From NCBI GenBank assembly GCA_946480685.1, contig CAMLLI010000326.1, positions 1 to 5,747 on the forward strand: a DNA stretch of 5,747 bases, written 5' to 3'. Positions 1 to 5,747 of this stretch are shown here, piece by piece. How positions within the stretch are numbered: position 1 is the stretch's first letter; each line of letters opens with the position of its first letter. The translations under genes were made by a program, and so were the position numbers. The notes below the pieces were generated by a model. That model saw only the letters and a list, made by a program, of their open reading frames with translations. It was not told where the DNA came from and did no database searches. This DNA is from an uncultured Flammeovirgaceae bacterium. Its GTDB lineage: Bacteria > Bacteroidota > Bacteroidia > Cytophagales > Cyclobacteriaceae.

Positions 1-2417
1 AAAGAGCTGTTCGCATCGCGGTTGTCTTCGAACGTTGCGTAGTTGTAACCACCGTTCAATGTGTATCCTTTAAATAAGCTGTAGTTGATACCAATACCGA
101 TACCGTATGAAGTAACATCATCAGGGAAGTTCACATACGGAGAATATATAGTTCCTGCAGGAACCGGATTGCCCTGGTGCGTGGTTGCTTTCTTCAGTGC
201 ATAGTTATCGCCACCGATGAAGTCGGTATACGTTGTATAGTATCCCGTAAGGTCTACAAATACTTTGTTGCTAAACGTTCCGCGGTAACCAACTTCCCAT
301 GACTTCAACTGCTCCGGACCAACGTACGGTATATTTGCTTCTACGAGTAAAGAAGGGTTGCCACCGCTTGTAGTTCCATCGGCATTCAAAGTACCACCTG
401 AGCTTCTGAACGCGCGGTACGAAGCTTCGGTATACGCGCCACCGTTATGTAAGCCGTAGCGCGAAGCATTGGCTTCTGTACTTCCAAGCAGAATGTTTGT
501 TCCCAGGTTGAAGTATATAAACTGAGCTTGTGTATCCGGGTTGCGGAAACCGGTCTGGTAAGAAGCTCTGATGTTATGATTCTCGCTGAAAGTATATACT
601 GCTGAAATACGCGGTGTGATGCGACCATCAAAGTTTTCATTTTTGTCATAGCGAAGTGAACCGGTGAGTTTCAGTGCTTCTGCTATTGTTTTTGAAATCT
701 GTCCGTAGAAACCAAACTCGTTGATGGTGATCCGTTGGAAATCCGTTCCGTCATCCGGATCTTCATTGAAGATCGTTCCATCAGAGAACAAACTATATTG
801 ACGGAAGTTACCGCCTATTTGTATCTCGGCAAATTTGATCTGGTCTGCAAAGTTATAGTTGAACTGAGCGTGATATAGTCTTGAGTTGTCTTTGAATTTC
901 GCTCCGGGAGGATTGCGCTGGAACAGATCGTTGCGTACGGACTCCAGCAATGTGTTATATTCTGCACTTCCTACAGCGGGTCTGTTACGATCAGCAAAGG
1001 CACGTGCCGCTGCATGGTTTCCGCCAGGTATACCTTGCGCTAAGAAATATCCCTGCATCGCCAGTACATATTCCTGTGCCCAGGTTTGTGAAGGCTTGAT
1101 ACGCTCGTTTACATAAGAGCCTAAAGCCGCTACGTTATAAGAATCGCCAGCGTTAGTCTCCGTCATATAAGCACGTACGAAGAAATTGTTGTTACGCAAT
1201 TCGAGTTTATGAAACTGCTGAGTGAAATCGCGCAGCGCATATTTCTGAGATCCCTGGTATACGGAGCTACCACCACCGTAACGATAATTATAGAGTATCT
1301 CCAGGTTATCAGTAATGCGGTAGTGCAGTGCTATATCTCCTTTTAAACTTTTAGCATCGCGGTTGTCGAGCAGATCGCCTTCTTTCCAACCGGTTCTGTG
1401 AATGTTACCAACACTGGGTACACCGGTGGGTAATTCAATTTCGTCACCATATAGATTTAGTCCATCAAAGTCAGGTGTACCGCTCAGGTCAGTTTCAGAC
1501 GAAGGTCTGTTTACATCTGTCTTGTAGTCGTTACCATACCAGTCTTCTGCATCGAGCAGGGAGAAGTTTATTTTGAATGCAAACTTGTTGTTGAATGATT
1601 TTGCATAGCGTATCGCTACGTTATAGTATGGAAATGCTTTATCCTGCGCTTCGGATGTTGTAGCACCTCCTTTGAATTGTACACTAAGTCCTGGGTACTC
1701 AAACGGACTCTTGCTGTTCATAAGTAACAATCCGTTAAAGGCGTTTGGTCCGTATAGGGCAGAGGCAGCACCTGGTAATAATTCCATGCTCTCCATATCG
1801 AGTTCGCCTATACCTACAATGTTACCGGTAGGGAAGTTGAGGAGTGGAGCCGAGCAGTCCATACCATCAATGAGCTGTACAAACCTGGTGTTTGCTATGG
1901 TAGCAAATCCGCGTGTGTTGATCTGTGGAAAGTTCAAACTGCTGGAAGTCATTTGTACTCCTTTTACCTGCGCGAGTCCTTCATAAAATTCAGGAGCAGC
2001 AGTGGCCTGTATAGCGAGGCGATCAACGTGTTCAACAGCTGTTGGTGCCTTTGTAAGACTCTCTGGATAAAAGCTTCCGGTTACAATTACTTCTCCCAGA
2101 ACACTTTCTTCAGGTTCTAGTTTTACATCGAGACCCGTAGTGTTGGCTTCGGTGATCTGCAACTCGATCTTCCGATATCCGGCATAAGAAATTTCAAGTG
2201 TAAGCGGAGGCTGAATATTTACCGACAACGAAAAATTTCCCTCCACATCGGCCGTGGTTCCAGCAACAGTTCCCTTTACTTTAATACTCGCCATAGGCAT
2301 GGCCTCACCTTGAGCATCTGTTACCTTGCCCGAGATGGTAGTCTGCGCAAAGACCATCGAGACAGACAACAGCAACACCAGCACCGTAGCCAGCGAAGCC
2401 TTGTAAAAGTTTTTCAT
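1..2417 (-). CDS. TonB-dependent outer-membrane receptor, C-terminus cut by window edge
   Basis: This is an outer-membrane transporter that would import a ligand using energy relayed by TonB-ExbB-ExbD; the ligand cannot be read from sequence. The frame is open without interruption from the ATG at 2417 to base 1 (805 complete codons) with no stop, so the gene continues beyond the window; family members are commonly 900-1000 residues. Residues 1-24 form a signal peptide (MKNFYK, hydrophobic core, cut near VFA/QT). Residues about 26-100 are a carboxypeptidase-regulatory-like beta-sandwich (ISGKVTDAQG, then EGNFSL and ISYAGY). A TonB-box-like EVIVTG lies at 109-114. The plug spans about 120-240, with LIDGMD at 182-187 and PGAASALYGPNAFNG at 215-229. 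From about 245 onward, alternating aromatic strands form the barrel, for example SLRYDKNENFDGRITPRIS and ASYQTGFRNP. No SusD partner is visible, and the plug lacks SusC-specific wording, so I do not call it SusC. Cys188 directly after the IDGMD motif is a small oddity. Confidence 0.95.
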   Translation of the reverse strand, partial: MKNFYKASLATVLVLLLSVSMVFAQTTISGKVTDAQGEAMPMASIKVKGTVAGTTADVEGNFSLSVNIQPPLTLEISYAGYRKIELQITEANTTGLDVKLEPEESVLGEVIVTGSFYPESLTKAPTAVEHVDRLAIQATAAPEFYEGLAQVKGVQMTSSSLNFPQINTRGFATIANTRFVQLIDGMDCSAPLLNFPTGNIVGIGELDMESMELLPGAASALYGPNAFNGLLLMNSKSPFEYPGLSVQFKGGATTSEAQDKAFPYYNVAIRYAKSFNNKFAFKINFSLLDAEDWYGNDYKTDVNRPSSETDLSGTPDFDGLNLYGDEIELPTGVPSVGNIHRTGWKEGDLLDNRDAKSLKGDIALHYRITDNLEILYNYRYGGGSSVYQGSQKYALRDFTQQFHKLELRNNNFFVRAYMTETNAGDSYNVAALGSYVNERIKPSQTWAQEYVLAMQGYFLAQGIPGGNHAAARAFADRNRPAVGSAEYNTLLESVRNDLFQRNPPGAKFKDNSRLYHAQFNYNFADQIKFAEIQIGGNFRQYSLFSDGTIFNEDPDDGTDFQRITINEFGFYGQISKTIAEALKLTGSLRYDKNENFDGRITPRISAVYTFSENHNIRASYQTGFRNPDTQAQFIYFNLGTNILLGSTEANASRYGLHNGGAYTEASYRAFRSSGGTLNADGTTSGGNPSLLVEANIPYVGPEQLKSWEVGYRGTFSNKVFVDLTGYYTTYTDFIGGDNYALKKATTHQGNPVPAGTIYSPYVNFPDDVTSYGIGIGINYSLFKGYTLNGGYNYATFEDNRDANSS

Positions 2418-2456
2418 AGATACAATTTGGTTTTGGTTCTTAGGATTATGAGTTCC

Positions 2457-2487
2457 GTTTCTCAGAAACCCGAAATAGTATGCATAC
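2457..2487. promoter_or_regulatory. Two perfect palindromes in the receptor leader, possible operators
   Basis: GTATGCATAC (2478-2487) is a perfect 10-bp palindrome. GTTTC-TCA-GAAAC (2457-2469) is a 5-bp inverted repeat with a 3-base centre. Both lie between the candidate -7 box and the receptor start codon, where a repressor site or a leader hairpin could act. I do not recognise either as the site of a named regulator, and short palindromes also occur by chance. Confidence 0.25.
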
Positions 2488-2500
2488 CGAGTTTCTTATC

Positions 2501-2530
2501 GAAAAGTACAAAAATTCTACAAAAAACAAA
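2501..2530 (-). promoter_or_regulatory. Candidate Bacteroidota-type promoter for the receptor gene
   Basis: On the minus strand a TTTG (2530-2527) is followed after 18 bases by TACTTTTC (2508-2501), which matches the Bacteroidota -7 consensus TAnnTTTG except for the last base. Transcription would start near 2495, giving a leader of roughly 75-80 bases before the ATG at 2417. The TTTG is half of a perfect 10-bp palindrome, CAAACGTTTG (2527-2536). The assignment rests on consensus matching only. Confidence 0.4.
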
Positions 2531-2595
2531 CGTTTGAAATCACTTGTTGCAACGCTTTGTAAAATAAAGGAGAGAAAAGCAGAGATTTAGAAGGC

Positions 2596-2674
2596 TTTCT
2601 TTTTAAAAGAAAAAGTATCAGAAATGCCGGAGGGAGCGGTAAAGATCCGAACTCTGACTATACCTGATACTTTT
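2596..2674 (-). terminator. Long-loop stem with T-rich tail after gldC, probable terminator
   Basis: On the minus strand, AAAAGTATCAG (2674-2664) is exactly complementary to CTGATACTTTT (2621-2611), an 11-bp perfect stem around a 42-base, fairly GC-rich interior. The 3' arm ends in a T run and is followed by TCTTTT and an AT-rich palindrome centred on 2604. It begins 22 bases after the gldC stop and lies before the receptor promoter, the right place to end the gldC transcript. The loop is much longer than in a classical intrinsic terminator, so a structured RNA is an alternative. Confidence 0.45.
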
Positions 2675-2695
2675 CTGACAGCGGGGACTGAGTCG

Positions 2696-3034
2696 TTACT
2701 GCTCGTCTTTTGTATTCTGGATGTGTTTTACAAGACGTTCACACAACGCGTTGATCTCATTCGCTATATATTCATCGCCCGTGGCTGTAAGTGCACTTTG
2801 TGCCAGACCACCAATGCAGTCAATATAGAAACGCTTCATTTCGTGCACAGGCATATCTTTGGTCCACAGATCGATGCGAAGTGTATTCTTATGTTTATGA
2901 TCCCAAAGAGCCACACTCATGGATTTGGTTTCCGAAAGCCCTGGATCCGGCTTATCAGTAGCATCCCACAGGATTTTATCCGGCAGATTATTATGATCCA
3001 GCTCGACAGAGAAATTTATGGTTGACTTTTTCAT
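2696..3034 (-). CDS. gldC: Gliding motility protein GldC
   Basis: GldC is a small protein of the Bacteroidota gliding machinery. In Flavobacterium johnsoniae it is encoded next to gldB and improves colony spreading; its biochemical role is not established. The 112-residue product matches the family in length and wording: it opens MKKSTINFSVELD, and carries VALWD (41-45), LRIDLWTKDM (52-61), MKRF (66-69) and TATGDE (83-88), followed by a C-terminal helix (about 88-106). There is no signal peptide or membrane segment, so it is probably cytoplasmic. The start at 3034 gives the expected family N-terminus; no Shine-Dalgarno sequence precedes it, which is normal in this phylum. The upstream neighbour is cydB, 159 bases away across a repeat, and gldB is not present. 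A TATTTTTG box (3046-3039) lies four bases before the ATG. An antisense open frame spans the same region and is judged spurious. The identification rests on remembered family sequence and is strong. Confidence 0.92.
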   Translation of the reverse strand: MKKSTINFSVELDHNNLPDKILWDATDKPDPGLSETKSMSVALWDHKHKNTLRIDLWTKDMPVHEMKRFYIDCIGGLAQSALTATGDEYIANEINALCERLVKHIQNTKDEQ

Positions 3035-3053
3035 GGAGCAAAAATAGTGATGA

Positions 3054-3130
3054 ACGTGTTTAGGTGTTTACGTGTGCACGTGTTTATGTTTTTACGTGTG
3101 TACGTGTTTAGGTGTGTACGTGTTTACGTT
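3054..3130 (+). repeat. Tandem array of an 8-bp unit, ACGTGTTT, about 9.6 copies
   Basis: Read on the plus strand, the array keeps an unbroken 8-base period: ACGTGTTT at 3054, 3078, 3102 and 3118, with variants AGGTGTTT (3062), ACGTGTGC (3070), ATGTTTTT (3086), ACGTGTGT (3094) and AGGTGTGT (3110), ending in a partial ACGTT (3126-3130). No unit gains or loses a base. It lies entirely between cydB and gldC and ends 20 bases before the gldC start. An 8-bp period does not preserve a reading frame, so it is not a coding repeat. Confidence 0.9.
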
Positions 3131-3137
3131 CAACAGT

Positions 3138-3163
3138 TTCGTAGATACACCTGCCTGTACGAA
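3138..3163. repeat. Small inverted repeat capping the facing arrays
   Basis: TTCGTA (3138-3143) and TACGAA (3158-3163) are perfect complements separated by 14 bases, placed in the spacer between the two facing arrays. It could form the tip of a hairpin transcribed as the cydB 3' untranslated region or gldC leader. Six base pairs alone would be weak evidence; its position at the centre of the larger inverted structure makes it worth recording. Confidence 0.45.
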
Positions 3164-3193
3164 GACACGTACACACGTACCAACGTAAACACT
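3163..3193 (-). repeat. Inverted four-unit array of the same 8-bp repeat
   Basis: On the plus strand the units are AGACACGT (3163), ACACACGT (3171), ACCAACGT (3179) and AAACACT (3187-3193), the reverse complement of the ACGTGTTT family in the same 8-base phase. It begins directly after the cydB stop codon (3194-3196). ACACGTACACACGT (3165-3178) is a perfect 14-bp complement of 3094-3107, and AACGTAAACAC (3182-3192) is a perfect 11-bp complement of 3120-3130. These two pairings cross, so they are alternative registers of one large hairpin. Confidence 0.85.
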
Positions 3194-4228
3194 CTAATAG
3201 CTCGTTTCATCCAATTTCACCTTCCCCTTAAACGTCCAGAAGACGAAGGTGGTGTAGGCGGCTACCAGGGGTACTCCGATGGCGGCTACGGTGAGCATGA
3301 TGCCGAGGGTTTTGTTGGAGGAAGCGGAGTTGTATACGGTAAGGCTATTGGCCGGTGTTTGAGGAGAAAAAATTATAGTCGGGTATAATTCAAGGGACAC
3401 GATGATAAGGGCTACGCTGATGACGACTGCGGATGATAAAAAGGCAAATAAATATTTTCGTTTGGCGATCTGGCGCGTGATGTTGGCGATGGCAAGGACC
3501 ATGATCACGGGAAGTATAAACATACCGGGACTATTGTGAATCTGATCGACCAGGTGTGGTATATATAGCAGGGTATAGAACGAGGTGATCACGAAACTGA
3601 TCACGAAGAATATAGTGGTTCTGCGAACGATGATGGTAAGCTTGGCATATAGCCGGTCTTCGGTCTTCATAACTAAGTATATAGCACCGTGCATCATGAA
3701 CAGCGCGAGCGATGTTATACCCACCATAATGGAATATGGATTGATGAAATCAGAAAAGGTGCCGCGGTATATATGATCTTTATCAAGTGGTATACCGATG
3801 GCTACATTGCCGAGTATAAATCCTAATAGGAATGCAAGCAGCCCGCTGGAGAAACAATAACTGATGTCCCACATCTTGCGCCACCAGAGCATGGGTTCTT
3901 TACTTCTGAATTCAATCGAAACGGCACGAAAGATCAATGCAACGAGGAAAATCATGAACGGCATATAGAACGCGGAGAGCAGCGAAGCATATACTTCCGG
4001 GAAACCGGCAAACAAAGCACCGCCTCCGATTACCAGCCATACTTCGTTACCATCCCATACGGGACCTATAGCATTGAGTGCTGTGCGTCTGCTGGTTTCT
4101 TTGTTGAAGAACAAATGCAACGCTCCGGCACCAAGATCAAAGCCATCGAGGATAGCGTAGCCGGTAAATACAGCCCCGATCACCAGGAACCACCACGTTG
4201 GGAAATCTATACCTGCGAATGTATCCAT
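3194..4228 (-). CDS. cydB: Cytochrome bd quinol oxidase subunit II
   Basis: CydB is the second core subunit of cytochrome bd, an inner-membrane terminal oxidase that couples quinol oxidation to O2 reduction; CydA binds the haems and CydB stabilises the complex. The 344-residue product is close to the usual 340-380. Family motifs seen are GYAILDGFDLGAG (23-35), the WDGNEVW block (58-64) with the preceding GPV, GGGALFAGFPEVYA (68-81), and FRAVSIEFRSK (100-110). About eight or nine hydrophobic segments can be drawn, near 9-29, 54-72, 80-103, 122-143, 164-186, 203-225, 235-252, 257-280 and 308-332. The start at 4228 lies 20 bases after the cydA stop with no Shine-Dalgarno, so the pair is almost certainly cotranscribed. 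No gene for a small third subunit of the CydX type follows. All 11 ATA isoleucine codons here follow a codon ending in T. Confidence 0.97.
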   Translation of the reverse strand: MDTFAGIDFPTWWFLVIGAVFTGYAILDGFDLGAGALHLFFNKETSRRTALNAIGPVWDGNEVWLVIGGGALFAGFPEVYASLLSAFYMPFMIFLVALIFRAVSIEFRSKEPMLWWRKMWDISYCFSSGLLAFLLGFILGNVAIGIPLDKDHIYRGTFSDFINPYSIMVGITSLALFMMHGAIYLVMKTEDRLYAKLTIIVRRTTIFFVISFVITSFYTLLYIPHLVDQIHNSPGMFILPVIMVLAIANITRQIAKRKYLFAFLSSAVVISVALIIVSLELYPTIIFSPQTPANSLTVYNSASSNKTLGIMLTVAAIGVPLVAAYTTFVFWTFKGKVKLDETSY

Positions 4229-4248
4229 GTGTTATCCGTTATACACTG

Positions 4249-5679
4249 TTATATACTTTCTGAATCTTTGCCGCGCGGTGCTGGTGTTGCTTCGGTTGGA
4301 TCTTCGGATGTAAAAGATCCGGCCATCTCCATGTGTCGCGGACTGTGTTCATCATCGTGATGATCGTATGGTCCGTGTGTTATCTTTTTATTCAGCAGGT
4401 ATATAAATAAAGCGAAGAGCAGCATATATACCAGTGTGAACATAATAAGCGAGAACATAACCTGGTTGGCCGTGACCGCTTCTGATAAAGCATCGGAAGT
4501 GCGGAGTAATCCATATACTACCCACGGTTGTCTTCCTACTTCCGCGGTATACCAGCCTACCTGGTTGGCGATCTGTGGTAGCAACACGGCCCACACAAAG
4601 ACCCAGAGCAGCCAGCGTTTATCGAAGAGCGTTCCGCGCCACCACAGGTAAACCGAATATAGCGACAACGCAATGAGCGCCATGCCAATCGAGATCATCA
4701 GGTGATACGTTTGAAAGACAAAGTTTACAGCTCCGGGACGTTCGTTCTCCGGGAAACTATTGAGTCCGCGTATAGGTTTGTCAACATCTCCATGTACAAA
4801 ATAGGACAAGCCTCCGGGTATCGCTATACCAGAGGTAGTTTGTTCTTTCTTGTTTACCCAACCGAAAAGATATAGGTCTGCCGCTTTCAATGAATCGAAG
4901 TGGCCTTCCATGGCTGCAAGTTTCGCGGGTTGATAGTGTGCCACTACATCAGCAGATTTGTGTCCGGTAAATAATTGCAGCAGTGAAGTAACAGCCGCTA
5001 CAGACAACGCAATCTTGAACGATGCTTTGGACAACTCTATATATTTACCTTTCAATATATACCATGCGCTTACACTCGTAACAAGAAATGCACCTGCAAG
5101 AAAAGCACCTGACCATACGTGCGATATACGTTCAACGGAAGACGGGTTAAATACCATTGCCCAGAAGTCAGTGATTTCGGCACGGGCTTTCATGCCTTCA
5201 CCCACGATGTGATAGCCTGTTGGTGTTTGTTGCCAGGAGTTTGCCACTACGATCCAGATGGCCGAGAACATGGAGCCCAGCGTTACCATGATTGTAGAGA
5301 AGAAATGTACTCTTGGACTTACACGATTCCATCCAAAGATTAATATACCCAGGAAGCCCGATTCAAGGGCAAAGGCAAAGATACCTTCTGCTGCGAGTGC
5401 ACTTCCAAAAACATCACCCACGTATCGCGAGTATACAGCCCAGTTGGTGCCGAACTCAAACTCCATAACGATACCTGTTGCTACGCCAATGCCGAAGATC
5501 AGTGCGAATATTTTTACCCAGAAGCGTGTCATCTGCTGGTATATTTCCTGACCTGTGCGCAAATACATTCCTTCCATGAACACCATCACTAAACCAAGTC
5601 CTATACTCAGTGGCGGATAGATGTAATGGAAAGCAATTGTAAAAGCGAATTGTATGCGAGAGAGAATTTCTACGTCCAT
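4249..5679 (-). CDS. cydA: Cytochrome bd quinol oxidase subunit I, short Q-loop form
   Basis: CydA carries the three haems (b558, b595, d) and the quinol site of cytochrome bd. The 476-residue product has nine predicted membrane helices. Expected residues, by alignment from memory with the 522-residue E. coli protein, are His18 (haem b595), Glu98 and Glu106 ([12 protein letters not shown]), His187 and Met328 (haem b558 ligands), and GRQPW (382-386). Lys253 and Glu258 in KLAAME match the E. coli Q-loop pair Lys252/Glu257. The interval between the two b558 ligands is 141 residues here against 207 in E. coli, so this is the short Q-loop type. The position of E. coli Arg391 is His326 (TYHLM). After the last helix (about 404-430) comes a roughly 45-residue polar tail, rich in His and Asp at 435-449, expected in the cytoplasm. 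The start at 5679 gives the normal N-terminus [15 protein letters not shown]. It heads the operon with cydB. Confidence 0.98.
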   Translation of the reverse strand: MDVEILSRIQFAFTIAFHYIYPPLSIGLGLVMVFMEGMYLRTGQEIYQQMTRFWVKIFALIFGIGVATGIVMEFEFGTNWAVYSRYVGDVFGSALAAEGIFAFALESGFLGILIFGWNRVSPRVHFFSTIMVTLGSMFSAIWIVVANSWQQTPTGYHIVGEGMKARAEITDFWAMVFNPSSVERISHVWSGAFLAGAFLVTSVSAWYILKGKYIELSKASFKIALSVAAVTSLLQLFTGHKSADVVAHYQPAKLAAMEGHFDSLKAADLYLFGWVNKKEQTTSGIAIPGGLSYFVHGDVDKPIRGLNSFPENERPGAVNFVFQTYHLMISIGMALIALSLYSVYLWWRGTLFDKRWLLWVFVWAVLLPQIANQVGWYTAEVGRQPWVVYGLLRTSDALSEAVTANQVMFSLIMFTLVYMLLFALFIYLLNKKITHGPYDHHDDEHSPRHMEMAGSFTSEDPTEATPAPRGKDSESI

Positions 5680-5686
5680 CGGGTTC

Positions 5687-5717
5687 TAAAGCTACACCAC
5701 GATGATGATGCAACAAA
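5687..5717 (-). promoter_or_regulatory. Candidate promoter just upstream of cydA
   Basis: On the minus strand TTTG (5717-5714) is followed after 19 bases by TAGCTTTA (5694-5687), matching the Bacteroidota TAnnTTTG box except for the last base. The box ends only seven bases before the cydA ATG, so the message would have almost no leader. Either cydA is transcribed nearly leaderless, or this is chance and the true promoter lies outside the window. No FNR-type TTGAT/ATCAA dyad is visible in the 68 bases available. Confidence 0.28.
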
Positions 5718-5747
5718 GGGAAATCGCAGTAAATGAGATTAAGTTTT

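Noticed and set aside
13..1367. A 14-base direct repeat, GCATCGCGGTTGTC, at 13-26 and 1354-1367
   Set aside because: Both copies encode the peptide DNRDA in the receptor barrel with the same codons; this is a reused protein motif rather than a mobile or recombination repeat.
1..2417. Receptor as a SusC-type glycan importer
   Set aside because: No SusD gene is adjacent within the window and the plug wording fits the wider family of carboxypeptidase-regulatory-like TonB receptors, so a glycan role is not supported.
2611..2680. Plus-strand resemblance to a SAM-I riboswitch core (TATCAG, GGAGGGA, GG)
   Set aside because: The conserved SAM-I joining segments are missing, the element is too short, and no plus-strand gene lies downstream. 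The match is only a few short words.
2624..3025. Plus-strand open frame of 133 codons covering nearly all of gldC in antisense
   Set aside because: It has no recognisable family, its composition is that of a complement of a real gene, and gldC in the opposite strand is clearly recognisable.
3035..3193. Possible small CydX-type third subunit gene after cydB
   Set aside because: The whole interval is taken by the repeat arrays and their spacer, and no minus-strand frame shows a start followed by a single hydrophobic helix.
3047..3388. Plus-strand open frame of 113 codons beginning in the 8-bp array, with repeated FRCVRVYV-like wording
   Set aside because: The apparent repeats are translation of the 8-bp DNA array, and the remainder is antisense to the end of cydB. 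No family is recognisable.
5456..5716. Minus-strand 86-codon open frame overlapping the cydA start
   Set aside because: It lies in another frame of the unmistakable cydA N-terminal region and has no recognisable family.

Overview
The window looks like a piece of a Bacteroidota chromosome, probably a Cytophagia/Chitinophagia-type gliding lineage. The evidence is a recognisable GldC gliding protein, a large TonB-dependent receptor carrying the N-terminal carboxypeptidase-regulatory-like domain typical of this phylum, no Shine-Dalgarno sequences before the starts I inspected, and promoter candidates of the TTTG/TAnnTTTG kind. I cannot name a genus. All four supported genes lie on the minus strand, so the window reads right to left.

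From right to left: 5747-5680 is a short leader with one candidate promoter. It is followed by cydA (5679-4249) and, 20 bases later, cydB (4228-3194). Together they encode the two core subunits of a cytochrome bd quinol oxidase, the high-affinity terminal oxidase that reduces O2 to water with electrons from quinol. CydA has the short form of the quinol (Q) loop and a His/Asp-rich C-terminal tail. Immediately after the cydB stop comes a 159-base gap, most of it filled by an unusual repeat: an array of about 9.6 copies of an 8-bp ACGTGTTT unit facing a four-unit array in opposite orientation. Next is gldC (3034-2696), a small cytoplasmic gliding-motility protein. A stem-loop (2611-2674), probably a terminator, follows it. 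Then comes a palindrome-rich promoter region and the TonB-dependent receptor gene (2417-1), whose C-terminal barrel end runs off the left edge.

The genes are not one pathway. cydAB is a respiratory operon, gldC belongs to the gliding apparatus, and the receptor imports an unknown ligand across the outer membrane. The most interesting signals are non-coding or statistical: the 8-bp facing arrays, the long-loop stem after gldC, the cluster of perfect palindromes around the receptor promoter, and a strong rule in cydAB that isoleucine is written ATA mainly when the preceding codon ends in T. I saw no clear new defence, mobile or biosynthetic system. Apart from the receptor and the four named features, the other open frames on both strands are shadows of these genes or of the repeat.
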